A stretch of DNA of 64,000 bases from Chryseobacterium rhizoplanae (GTDB taxonomy: Bacteria > Bacteroidota > Bacteroidia > Flavobacteriales > Weeksellaceae). The translations under genes were made by a program, and so were the position numbers. The notes below the pieces were generated by a model. That model was not told the DNA's origin. It did not search any database and saw only the letters and a program-made list of their open reading frames with translations. Positions 35,219-43,647 of this stretch are shown one piece after another (the stretch's first letter is position 1; the number at the start of each line of letters is the position of its first letter). The DNA lies in NCBI RefSeq assembly GCF_900182655.1, contig NZ_FXTC01000006.1:1-64000 (forward strand), given 5' to 3'.

Positions 35219-38038
35219 ATGGCAAAAGGCGTAAAAAAAATAAAAGTTGTAAGCGGACTTTATTATCCTAAAATGTCTGTACCGGGCCAAAGGGTTACCA
35301 TAAAGCCGGATCAGTGGGTGCAGTTTGGTATTGACGAATGGCTGCCTGGCACTACGGATGCAGACAAAAAGAAACCTCTTATCTGGATGAGGCAGAACAG
35401 CAGCAGAAAAATTATTATCAACCAGGTTTCCTCTGCAGGCGGATATAAATTTTTAATAGATAAACAATACTGCGGAAGTTATCATTTTTATATTGAAGCC
35501 AGTCTTTCAGGAGTAAGAGATACTAAAAATAATACAGGATTGTATGTGAAAGGCTGGTGTGAGCCCAAAATTGTAAGCAGTAAGTGGTCTACACAAAAAA
35601 ACAGCAAAAGCATAAAAAATAATAAAAAGACCGAGTATATTTCCTACGGACATATTGTACACCTGAACCTGATGACAGAAGGTCTGAATGGAAATACCGT
35701 AAGTATTGAGCTATGGAACCAGCAGTCTGCAAAAAAAGATAAACTGGTGCACACCTACAACAACGTACAGGTAATTGACGGAGAAATAAATCTGAAAATA
35801 GAAAATACATTTGCCTGGATGGCCTATGTGGACAACATTCAGAATGTAGAAGAATTCTACGTTAAAGTAAAAGATACCGCATCAAAACAATACATCAAAG
35901 ACAAGCTGGGTGATGATCTTCATGCTATTTATCTGAATGTAAAAAATAAAATAGTTACCACCAATACCAACGGAGCCCAGAATCAGACGCCAACCAAAGT
36001 ATATAAGCCGGATGTAAATTCTGTCAGGCTCGAGCCGTGTAAATTTGAAGTGATAAAGATTACTGAAAATGAGACAAAGGATGGAAAAGCCAACAATACA
36101 ATTGCTACAGTTTTTAAAAACGGAGACGGTATAAAGCAGATAAAATCCGCCGCATTACAAGAGCATATTCAGAGGACGATCTTTTATAAATTTGATTCTA
36201 CGGTCATAGATAAAGACGGAGTAGCCATTCTGAATAATGTACTTAAATTTCTTCTGGAGCACAAAGATTCCACAATGAACCTCAGTGGCTATGCCTGTGT
36301 TATAGGAAAAGAAAATTATAACAAAGGACTTTCCCAAAGAAGGGCAGATGTTGTCAAAAAATTCTTTGCAGACGGAGGTTTGGATCCAAGAAGAATTATC
36401 TCAGTAGGAAAAGGAGAAGTAGATCCTACCGATGACAAAATGGGAAGAGATAATATTAAGTATAAAAATGAGAAAGACTACGAAAACAACCGTAGAGTAG
36501 ATATCTCATTTGTATTCAATGCCCATGATGCGCAGACTATACACTATGCGGTGATAGCACCTACTTCAGCTACAAAAAAAGAACTTATCATAGATGTCAC
36601 AGGCTTTGATACCAACAGCTGTTTCAGAGATACGAAAAACAAACATAAAAAAGAAATTTATATTGTAGATGTAGGACAAGCAATAGATAAGGGAGATCCA
36701 AAGAAAACCTTTCAGACTCCATCATTTCCTTATGAAGTGTATGCTCCACTGAGCAGGTATAATTTTGGGGCAGGAGTAGGATTTGATGCCCAATCAATGG
36801 CTCTTATGCAGTATATCTGGCCCGCTTCTTCCAGTCCGAATGAGTTTCATATGCACGTACATACCTGCAGATATTATAGCAATGAAAGACGAACCACCGT
36901 ATTAATAAAAGCCTATCCGGATATCAAATGGAGATTTGCCTTTTTTATCAACCTAAGCAACAGCTTAAGCATAAAATGGCAAAAAATGACTCCTGAAAAA
37001 CATAAAGAACTTCGAGGTAAAGCATTGAGTCTCGCCAATGAAGAAAAAGGAAAATATACAGACGTAGAATTCGGAGTAGAACTTAAAGCATCTTATGATA
37101 AACAAAAAGATGGAAGCTACTACTGTAAACCGGAACTTACCGTAAAATATAAGGACAAGATCAGTAAACTCTTTTCCATTATTTCTTCCGTTAAAAAAAT
37201 GTCCCAGGGAATTACATCACAGACAAAAGGTGTTGTATCCAAAGGAGTAGGAAGAAAGCTGCCATTTGATATAAGATTAAATGCTCCCGCATTATATTTC
37301 GGAGCAGAATGGGAAGCTGATGTCAATGAAGCACATTCTGATATAGGAACCAAGCTGATGCTCTTCATCGAAGCAAAGCCTTTGGTGGAGCTGGCTATTG
37401 TTTTTGACCTTTTAGCCCTGATTGTTCAGGCAGGAGTGGCTGTAGCTACAGCCGGAACAGGAAATGTACTTGCTCTTGAAATCTTCAATATGGTAAGGGA
37501 ATGGGCAAGCAAAGGATATGAAACAGAACATGTGGTCATCAACTTTAAAATGTACATTGATCTTGAAGTAAAAGGAAAAGTAGACGGTGTAATAGATGGT
37601 TCATTCAGTACCGTTAAAGGAGATAAAGAAGTTAATTTTGATCTGAGCTCAAACATCACTGTTGAATTAAAATCAGGACTTGAGCTAAAAGGAATGTTTG
37701 TTGTTATCGGAACTACAAAAAAACCGGAACTGGAAGGACATGTGGAAGGAAAATTAACTGCAGGAGCTACGATGGGTATTACTTCAGGACATAAATTAAA
37801 ATATGATTCCACAGCCGGAATTTATTATATTCCGAGCTTAAGTATAGACCCATGTGTAGGAACCGTAGTGGTCATGGTAAAAGCCGGATTTACCTACAAA
37901 AAAGTAAGCTCAGACTGGACTCCGGTGAATTATAACAGAACCCGTACATTTTTTGACGGATTCGATATTATGAAATATTTAGCAGAATTAGTAGGCTATG
38001 ACAACAAAATATTACTTTGGGAAAAAAAGAAAAAATAA
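35219..38038 (+). CDS. Large OmpA-domain protein, candidate T6SS effector
   Basis: A 939-residue protein without signal peptide. The N-terminal third has beta-rich segments (VTIKPDQWVQFGIDEWLPGT). Residues about 318-440 form an OmpA-like peptidoglycan-binding domain: RTIFYKFDSTVIDKDGVAIL, GKENYNKGLSQRRADVVKKF and ENNRRVDISF. The C-terminal part has a long hydrophobic stretch (721-755, LVELAIVFDLLALIVQAGVA) and amphipathic beta-type repeats (VDLEVKGKVDGVIDG), perhaps membrane active. Position just after a PAAR-like gene makes it a likely effector. The catalytic or toxic activity cannot be assigned. Small lipoproteins downstream, starting four bases after the stop, may protect the producer. Confidence 0.75.
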   Translation: MAKGVKKIKVVSGLYYPKMSVPGQRVTIKPDQWVQFGIDEWLPGTTDADKKKPLIWMRQNSSRKIIINQVSSAGGYKFLIDKQYCGSYHFYIEASLSGVRDTKNNTGLYVKGWCEPKIVSSKWSTQKNSKSIKNNKKTEYISYGHIVHLNLMTEGLNGNTVSIELWNQQSAKKDKLVHTYNNVQVIDGEINLKIENTFAWMAYVDNIQNVEEFYVKVKDTASKQYIKDKLGDDLHAIYLNVKNKIVTTNTNGAQNQTPTKVYKPDVNSVRLEPCKFEVIKITENETKDGKANNTIATVFKNGDGIKQIKSAALQEHIQRTIFYKFDSTVIDKDGVAILNNVLKFLLEHKDSTMNLSGYACVIGKENYNKGLSQRRADVVKKFFADGGLDPRRIISVGKGEVDPTDDKMGRDNIKYKNEKDYENNRRVDISFVFNAHDAQTIHYAVIAPTSATKKELIIDVTGFDTNSCFRDTKNKHKKEIYIVDVGQAIDKGDPKKTFQTPSFPYEVYAPLSRYNFGAGVGFDAQSMALMQYIWPASSSPNEFHMHVHTCRYYSNERRTTVLIKAYPDIKWRFAFFINLSNSLSIKWQKMTPEKHKELRGKALSLANEEKGKYTDVEFGVELKASYDKQKDGSYYCKPELTVKYKDKISKLFSIISSVKKMSQGITSQTKGVVSKGVGRKLPFDIRLNAPALYFGAEWEADVNEAHSDIGTKLMLFIEAKPLVELAIVFDLLALIVQAGVAVATAGTGNVLALEIFNMVREWASKGYETEHVVINFKMYIDLEVKGKVDGVIDGSFSTVKGDKEVNFDLSSNITVELKSGLELKGMFVVIGTTKKPELEGHVEGKLTAGATMGITSGHKLKYDSTAGIYYIPSLSIDPCVGTVVVMVKAGFTYKKVSSDWTPVNYNRTRTFFDGFDIMKYLAELVGYDNKILLWEKKKK

Positions 38039-38042
38039 AAAT

Positions 38043-38666
38043 ATGTTTCTACTTTTAATAATGTCGCTGTTTATATCATGCAGTACCGCAAAAGAGGACT
38101 TGTCTGCCATTCTTTTTCCTGTGAAAAAAGAAAAGATTTTGAATAATATTGTTTACACAGAGAAAAAATCTATTCTGGATGAAAACCTTACTGCCTATCA
38201 GGTAAAAGATATGAATTCCTTTAGCTTTTATGGACAGTATTTTGCTAATGAATTAAAAAGTAATGCTGCAACGTATGCCGGGAAAAATTATCTTGAACTT
38301 TTAGGAGATTCAAAAGACATCAACGGATATAAAATCCATTTATATACCCGGAAAGAAAGTGAAAAAATGGAAAAATTACTTCTTGAAAAGTTAGGAAAGC
38401 CAGCTTTCGATACAGGAAATGAAGTAGAGCGGAATATCATCTGGGAAAAATCCGGAAAGATTTTTATTCTCAATAACGGAAATGCCGAAATACAAGGCGA
38501 AAAAACAAAAGAATCAGATTTGATATGTTTAAATACTAACTTTACAACACTGATCATAAATGCTACGCAGACTACAAAGTATTCCGAATACTTGAAATTC
38601 CGGATAAAAAACAATAAGAAGGTAGAAAGTTACCCTTATAGTCTGTATGATAAAGAAGAAAATTAA
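38043..38666 (+). CDS. Small lipoprotein, candidate immunity protein
   Basis: From the ATG at 38043 (four bases after the OmpA-protein stop; the frame is open upstream but overlaps that gene) it gives 207 residues with a lipobox MFLLLIMSLFISC (cysteine 13). It contains IHLYTRKESEKMEKLLLEKL GKPAFDT and a following ERNIIWEKSGKIF, a block also found in the lipoprotein at 42769. No known domain was recognised. Its position after a candidate effector and outer-membrane or periplasmic location fit an immunity role, which is inference. It is possibly transcribed with the next lipoprotein, 13 bases away. Confidence 0.7.
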   Translation: MFLLLIMSLFISCSTAKEDLSAILFPVKKEKILNNIVYTEKKSILDENLTAYQVKDMNSFSFYGQYFANELKSNAATYAGKNYLELLGDSKDINGYKIHLYTRKESEKMEKLLLEKLGKPAFDTGNEVERNIIWEKSGKIFILNNGNAEIQGEKTKESDLICLNTNFTTLIINATQTTKYSEYLKFRIKNNKKVESYPYSLYDKEEN

Positions 38667-38679
38667 ATAAAAAAATTGC

Positions 38680-39390
38680 ATGAAAAAGATTGTTATATGC
38701 CAGATCGCGTTAAGTTTTGTTTTAATGAACTGTCAGGGAAAAGGAACAGAAAAATCAGTTTCACAGGCAGAGAAGACAAGCGTAACCAGTAAACCGGTAA
38801 ATCAAACCCAGGGAAAAATGGATTTTAAAGATCTTAAATTCGGAACCAATGGAGAAGAATTGCTCAAAGGAATCGGATTAACTGCTAATGACAACGCTTC
38901 AGGGGATTTCAATACCTCAGTGGATTATGTTGAATTTCAATTTCCAAAAGACAAAAATCTGAACCTTTCGTTATTTAATAACACCTTACAGTCTGCTACA
39001 GATGATATATCCGTTTTTTATTCAAAAAATGATAAAAAAGTATGGTGCTATGAAATGGTACTGCAGAACAACCCGAATACGGATGCTATTCTGAGTGCAA
39101 TTGAAAAAAAAGCAGGTCATAAAGCAGACTTTTCAGATAAAAAAGTAAATACAAAAGAAAGACCCATTTTCCTTGATGAAAACGGAGAATTCAAAACAGA
39201 TCACATAGAAGAAACAATACAGGTTTGGGAAGATAAAGAAGCAAAAACAACTTTCTTTACCATCCACACCGTTAATCTTTCTAAGAAACCCAATGAAAAT
39301 ACATTGAAGATCTTTGCTTTAGATAAAACCAGTCCGAAATATAAAGAATGGGTTTCCTACCGCAGTCTGGATATGTTTTACAACAAATAA
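38680..39390 (+). CDS. Small lipoprotein of the T6SS island
   Basis: A 236-residue lipoprotein, MKKIVICQIALSFVLMNCQG with the lipobox cysteine at 18. After a Ser/Thr/Gln-rich linker (about 25-45) it has MDFKDLKFGTNGEELLKGIG, like NLAKITVGQNINEILKSAG in the lipoprotein at 42769, so the two look like distant paralogues of one set. C-terminal to that it has FYSKNDKKVWCYEMVLQNNP and IQVWEDKEAKTTFFTIHTVN. The family is unknown to me. Together with its neighbours at 38043, 41990 and 42769 it forms a group of similar small lipoproteins placed after putative effectors. Confidence 0.68.
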   Translation: MKKIVICQIALSFVLMNCQGKGTEKSVSQAEKTSVTSKPVNQTQGKMDFKDLKFGTNGEELLKGIGLTANDNASGDFNTSVDYVEFQFPKDKNLNLSLFNNTLQSATDDISVFYSKNDKKVWCYEMVLQNNPNTDAILSAIEKKAGHKADFSDKKVNTKERPIFLDENGEFKTDHIEETIQVWEDKEAKTTFFTIHTVNLSKKPNENTLKIFALDKTSPKYKEWVSYRSLDMFYNK

Positions 39391-39398
39391 TAACAATA

Positions 39399-40190
39399 AT
39401 GGCTAAAGAACCTTACTATACCATAGATTTCACTGCTGTTTATTGCCAATTTGAAGTGTTGGTTAATGACATTCCCGTTATTGCGATGGAAGCTGAAGGG
39501 CAAATGTCTCCCAATATTCCTGTTAACTTTGGAATAAGCAGCTCCGGTGAACAAAAACTTGAAATTAGACTGCTGCCGGTTGCGGGAGAAAAGTATATAG
39601 ATTCAAGAACAGCATTTCAATATACCATCAAGTTATTTGATGTGCTCAACGATAAGTTTGTTCATGAAAAAGACTGTGGTAATTTTCAGTTTTCAGAAAA
39701 GGAAACAGCAAAAAAATTACCTTCATTAACTCATAAATCATCCTTTCAGGCAGAAATTCCTTATGAGATGATGACATGGGAACAGAGCCGCGATCTGCTG
39801 TCCATTTCAAAAGATAATTCTTACCTTGGTACCAAACTGGATCTGGCATACAGAAAAATAAGTGGTCTTATCAATTCAAAACAATATGAATCTTACTTTG
39901 AAATGATCAGGAATCGTGAAAAAAATATGGCTTTATCCATGTATTTAAGCGATGAAGATTCCAGAGCAAGACTAAACAGTTTACTGGAAGATTTTAATAA
40001 TGGCTTTAAAATGATGCCATTGCCGGAAGACAGGGTTTTAAAAATCTATGGTAACGGAAAGCTGGCAACCTATAAAAAATTAAATGGAGAACCCGCATTT
40101 TTCCTTTATAAAGAGGAAACCGGTGAAGAGCTGATGCTGGAGCTGATGTTTCATATTCCCACGGGAAAAGAAGAGTTTGAAGTTATTTAG
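39399..40190 (+). CDS. T6SS-island protein of unknown function
   Basis: From the ATG at 39399 the protein has 263 residues starting MAKEPYYTIDFTAVYCQFEV; the frame is open further upstream but runs into the previous gene. No signal peptide is visible. The N-terminal half is beta-rich (IPVIAMEAEGQMSPNIPVNF, GEQKLEIRLLPVAGEK) and resembles a small jelly-roll or carbohydrate-binding fold by pattern only. The C-terminal part is helical and acidic (MYLSDEDSRARLNSLLEDFN). Proteins of this type are regular members of flavobacterial vgrG islands. The role (adaptor, effector or immunity) is unknown. Confidence 0.62.
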   Translation: MAKEPYYTIDFTAVYCQFEVLVNDIPVIAMEAEGQMSPNIPVNFGISSSGEQKLEIRLLPVAGEKYIDSRTAFQYTIKLFDVLNDKFVHEKDCGNFQFSEKETAKKLPSLTHKSSFQAEIPYEMMTWEQSRDLLSISKDNSYLGTKLDLAYRKISGLINSKQYESYFEMIRNREKNMALSMYLSDEDSRARLNSLLEDFNNGFKMMPLPEDRVLKIYGNGKLATYKKLNGEPAFFLYKEETGEELMLELMFHIPTGKEEFEVI

Positions 40191-40286
40191 AAAAGAAAAA
40201 ATAATACCGGAATAAGACATTAAATATGATAACTTTACAAAAGTATTCATCGGATTTTTAAAAAGTAAAATGTTCAGACGAAGCAT

Positions 40287-41069
40287 ATGGCAGGTCATAA
40301 AGGAAGATCATATACAGGATATATTATTCTGGGAATAATAGCATCATTTTTTATTTATTTTATATTATGGGTCATCTTCAAAGAAAAAATGCCATTCCAT
40401 GAATATGCTTATGAAATTGCCAATAACTATGACAGCTATGCGGAAAAGGCAATTATTCTTATTCCCTTGGTGGTTTTCATTCTCATCTTTATTGCTTTAA
40501 TGAAACCTAATGCTGCAAAACGTTTTTTACGACTGCAGTCATCACTTCCCACTTCAAAGATCCATTCTGTAGCTAAAGGAGTGGTAGAGATTGAAGGTAA
40601 CCTGATCATGAAAGATCCCCTATCTTCACCAGTGAAGAATGAAGAATGTATTGGATATTATTATACCATCGAAAATATTGGGCGAGACTCGGACGGTAAG
40701 GAAACATACAGTACTATTCACAGGGAAACCCAATGTAATATTTTTCAGATGAAAGATGATACAGGAATTATAGAAGTAGAACCTGAGGGGATAGAGCTGG
40801 TTTTGTTGGGAGAAACCAATATAAGCAGCCACGGAGGCAAAAGATACAAAGAAACCCTTTTAAAAGATGGTCAGAAGATGTTGTTGGTAGGATATGCCGA
40901 TGCTAAAAACGGAGTACCCTTCATAAGAAAAGATGATTATTATAAAATTCTGGGGATTACTTCATCATCAGGAATCAGTGTCTGGAACAAATATCAGCCG
41001 TTGCTGAGATCATTTATGTTTACCTGCTCGGTTATCCTGTTAATAATTATTTATATACTCATACAATAA
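40287..41069 (+). CDS. GIDE-like (E3 ligase-type) membrane protein, LemA partner
   Basis: A 260-residue membrane protein with two N-terminal helices (about 11-31 and 53-71) and one C-terminal helix (about 241-260). The central cytosolic or periplasmic part has the GIDE-type pattern (PF12483): HSVAKGVVEIEGNLIMKDPL, then SSPVKNEECIGYYYTIENIG and CNIFQMKDDTGIIEVEPEGI. Bacterial GIDE-like genes are regularly placed beside lemA, and here lemA overlaps its stop by one base. The eukaryotic relatives are mitochondrial ubiquitin ligases, but no RING domain is present here, so ligase function is not expected. The presence inside a T6SS island is unusual. Confidence 0.75.
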   Translation: MAGHKGRSYTGYIILGIIASFFIYFILWVIFKEKMPFHEYAYEIANNYDSYAEKAIILIPLVVFILIFIALMKPNAAKRFLRLQSSLPTSKIHSVAKGVVEIEGNLIMKDPLSSPVKNEECIGYYYTIENIGRDSDGKETYSTIHRETQCNIFQMKDDTGIIEVEPEGIELVLLGETNISSHGGKRYKETLLKDGQKMLLVGYADAKNGVPFIRKDDYYKILGITSSSGISVWNKYQPLLRSFMFTCSVILLIIIYILIQ

Positions 41070-41629
41070 TGAATCAGACGGTCGCAATCATATTACTTAT
41101 CCTCTTAGGAGTAGTTATTATCAGTTTTTTGATCAATCTGTACAACAAATTAGTTATGCTCAAATTTAACGTTGACAAAGCTTACGGGAATATTGATGTG
41201 GTGCTGAAACAACGTGCAGATGAAATTCCCAATCTGGTAACGGTAGCCAAGCACTTTATGAACTACGAAGAAAAACTGCTTACACATCTTACAGAGCTCA
41301 GAACTTTTTATAATAGCACTACAGATTCAGACCAAAGAACAGCCCTGGCCAATGAAACCTCAAAGGCCTTGTCTTCATTTTTTGCTGTTTCAGAGAACTA
41401 CCCGGAACTGAAATCTAATAATAACTTCCTGGAGCTGCAGAAAAGAATTTCCGATCTGGAAAACAAAATAGCAGACAGAAGAGAATTTTTTAATGACAGT
41501 GTTAACCTTTATAACATAGGAATTCATGAATTCCCCAATGTTATACTGGCGAAAATGTTAGGATATAAAGACAAGACTTTACTGGAAATTACAAACGAAG
41601 AAAAACAGTATGACGGGGTTCAGTTTTAA
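41069..41629 (+). CDS. lemA: LemA family protein
   Basis: A 186-residue LemA protein with one N-terminal membrane helix (about 4-22) and the family block KLVMLKFNVDKAYGNIDVVL, KQRADEIPNLVTVAKHFMNY, followed by a helical coiled region and a C-terminal RREFFNDSVNLYNIGIHEFP NVILAKMLGYK. Family members are small membrane proteins of unclear cellular role, often next to GIDE-like or TPM-domain genes. It overlaps the preceding GIDE-like stop by one base and overlaps the next gene by 20 bases, so it is translated as a coupled set. A link to T6SS is known only from position here. Confidence 0.92.
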   Translation: MNQTVAIILLILLGVVIISFLINLYNKLVMLKFNVDKAYGNIDVVLKQRADEIPNLVTVAKHFMNYEEKLLTHLTELRTFYNSTTDSDQRTALANETSKALSSFFAVSENYPELKSNNNFLELQKRISDLENKIADRREFFNDSVNLYNIGIHEFPNVILAKMLGYKDKTLLEITNEEKQYDGVQF

Positions 41630-41990
41630 CACCTTCTTTGGACTGGAGGACAGAATTACAGATTATCCTGAAGTTGTTATCTTCGGGGCGATGTTCGTAC
41701 CTCTGTTATTATTTATTCCCGTTGCCTTGATAGGCTGGATATTTAGAAAACTTAAATTCAATATGTACATCATTCATGTGTTGATGTATACATTGCTTTT
41801 CACATTTATACTGGGAGCAATAACGATATTTATACTTTTCTTTATTACAGACAAAAATGGAGTGAAACTGGCATATTGCTGGCTTACGGTATTTACCGGA
41901 ATGTTTATTTTCAGCTTAATCAATGCCAATACCATTACTAAAATGTTTACCGATTGGTCTAAAATAATTAAAGAAAAACAAAATCAATAA
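41610..41990 (+). CDS. Small membrane protein coupled to lemA
   Basis: A 126-residue protein whose start overlaps the end of lemA by 20 bases. It has three or four hydrophobic segments (about 24-46, 54-80 and 88-107; VIFGAMFVPLLLFIPVALIG, YTLLFTFILGAITIFILFF). There is no recognised family. It is probably inserted in the inner membrane with the GIDE/LemA pair, and the one-base overlap with the next gene at 41990 continues the coupled run. The function is unknown. Confidence 0.65.
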   Translation: MTGFSFNTFFGLEDRITDYPEVVIFGAMFVPLLLFIPVALIGWIFRKLKFNMYIIHVLMYTLLFTFILGAITIFILFFITDKNGVKLAYCWLTVFTGMFIFSLINANTITKMFTDWSKIIKEKQNQ

Positions 41991-42664
41991 TGTTGGAACG
42001 AGCACTTCATAAGGTGAAAAAAGCAAAATTTATGATGTTGATTTTTGTAGTACTGATCAATATCTGTTGTGGAAATAAATCATTTGACCTTTCATCAGTT
42101 TCATTAGGCGATGATGCTAAAAAATATGACTTTGAAAACAAAGATTTATTTCTGAAAGATGCCGCAAAAGCCGATATCATTCAATATTATGCTGATGAAA
42201 ACAAAGGAATAACCTATGGAAATATACCCTTAGATAATACCATGGGTACAAGAATTACCGTATACAAAGGAAAAGTAGGGGCTGTTGACACCAATGCTGC
42301 CGAAAAATACTCTTTGGAATTTGTAGAAAAAATAGTGAAAAAACATGGAAATCCTACAGCTTCTATCACTGATAAAGCAACCGTAGATGCTAAACTTGTA
42401 AAGCCAATTTTTGAAAAGCTTAAAAAACTTTCTCCCGAAAAAGTTTCATGGAATCCAAATGAGAAAAATTCATTTACTTATCCAACCTCTTTCTTCTGGG
42501 ATGATGGTAAAAATTATTCCATACTCAGTATCACCATTGAAGATGATGGGAAAATAAAAAATAAATATATTTCTGTGACCAAAGAGGCTTATCGTAATAA
42601 TGCTGTGTTCGGGTTAAAATATCCCACACCTCCGGCTTCTCCGTGGTATAAGTATATGAATTAA
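41990..42664 (+). CDS. Small lipoprotein of the T6SS island
   Basis: A 224-residue protein whose hydrophobic start MMLIFVVLINICCG (from residue 15) contains a lipobox-type cysteine at about 26-27, so the likely lipoprotein start is the ATG at 42032; the longer start at 41990 overlaps the preceding stop by one base and is kept for coupling. The body has SLEFVEKIVKKHGNPTAS and SFFWDDGKNYSILSITIEDD, resembling in layout the other small lipoproteins of the island. No family was recognised. It could be an immunity or accessory lipoprotein. It ends 104 bases before the next lipoprotein. Confidence 0.62.
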   Translation: MLERALHKVKKAKFMMLIFVVLINICCGNKSFDLSSVSLGDDAKKYDFENKDLFLKDAAKADIIQYYADENKGITYGNIPLDNTMGTRITVYKGKVGAVDTNAAEKYSLEFVEKIVKKHGNPTASITDKATVDAKLVKPIFEKLKKLSPEKVSWNPNEKNSFTYPTSFFWDDGKNYSILSITIEDDGKIKNKYISVTKEAYRNNAVFGLKYPTPPASPWYKYMN

Positions 42665-42768
42665 AAATAAGCCTTTAAAAGGATGAAGAAATAAAAAAAC
42701 AGATTCCGGATACTTGAATCCACTTTTTTCTGTTTTATTATTGATAACTGCATACTAACACTAACATT

Positions 42769-43485
42769 ATGAAAAGATTGAAATACATAGTAATACCAAT
42801 GATCTCTTTGGCAATTGCTTCATGTGGCCAGCAGAAAAATAAAGAAACTGAGGCTTTGATTGAAACACAGGGAAGTACGCAGACAGAACCCTTTAATCTT
42901 GCTAAAATCACTGTAGGTCAAAATATTAATGAAATTTTAAAATCTGCCGGAGCAACAGCCAAAGAAGCAGTACGTACCAGTGAAGTGACCCTTATCGGAA
43001 ATGAAAAACTTGCTTTTTCATCAAAAGAATTATTACACTTCAATGGAATAGATCTGGAAGGAAAGAATAATAAAAATACCAATAAAGTAATTTTACACTT
43101 CGGAAAAGTAGATCAGGAAATTGGTCCTCTTGCCAATGAAAAAGAAGACGAATTGGGAATGTACCAGCTTGATATTTATACAGAGCAGGAAAAAACGGCA
43201 CTTTTGGATAATCTGAACAAAACACTTCAGAAACCCAGCTTTGATACCATACGTGAAGGGTTTGAATCAGAAGTGAAAGATAATGAGATCATCCAGACTC
43301 AAAATAAACTCAGACAGGAAGTGGCTATCTGGAGAAACAAAGATATGCTCTATTACTACTGCGAAACCAAAATAGATAACAGACCGGACGAATACCGCTG
43401 CAATCTTTTCGTGTTCAAAAATAAAGAATGGAAGGACCTTCTTAAAGGATCGGGATATCCGGACCTGGATAAAATATCTCTATAA
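42769..43485 (+). CDS. Small lipoprotein, last gene of the T6SS island
   Basis: A 238-residue lipoprotein with MKRLKYIVIPMISLAIASC (lipobox cysteine 19) and a Gln/Thr/Glu-rich linker. It has NLAKITVGQNINEILKSAGA near residue 44, similar to the protein at 38680, and LDIYTEQEKTALLDNLNKTL QKPSFDT near residues 130-156, similar to the protein at 38043 (YTxxExxxLLxxLxxxxxKPxFDT). It therefore links the set of small lipoproteins as one divergent family. The family name is not known to me. The 162 bases to the endonuclease hold a bidirectional terminator. Confidence 0.68.
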   Translation: MKRLKYIVIPMISLAIASCGQQKNKETEALIETQGSTQTEPFNLAKITVGQNINEILKSAGATAKEAVRTSEVTLIGNEKLAFSSKELLHFNGIDLEGKNNKNTNKVILHFGKVDQEIGPLANEKEDELGMYQLDIYTEQEKTALLDNLNKTLQKPSFDTIREGFESEVKDNEIIQTQNKLRQEVAIWRNKDMLYYYCETKIDNRPDEYRCNLFVFKNKEWKDLLKGSGYPDLDKISL

Positions 43486-43597
43486 CATTTGCTTCGTCAA
43501 TCAGCTTGCTGATCCTTCTTTGCTCCCTAAAAATAAAACATTAAAAAATAAAATCTCTGCGTTAAAAAAATCCGATCAATTAAAGTTTAAAAATAAG

Positions 43598-43628
43598 AAT
43601 GCCGGTCATTTTTGAGACCGGCATTTTA
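43598..43628. terminator. Bidirectional terminator between the T6SS island and the endonuclease gene
   Basis: AATGCCGGTC-ATTTTTGA-GACCGGCATT is a perfect ten-base-pair stem with A/T tails on both sides, 20 bases past the endonuclease stop at 43648. Confidence 0.8.
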
Positions 43629-43647
43629 TATTAAATCAGTATTTGAA

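Noticed and set aside
40287-41069. Ubiquitin ligase activity of the GIDE-like protein
   Set aside because: The RING domain of the eukaryotic relatives is not present.
28458-43485. A complete T6SS locus
   Set aside because: No sheath, baseplate, membrane-complex or ClpV gene could be found, so only an accessory island is claimed.
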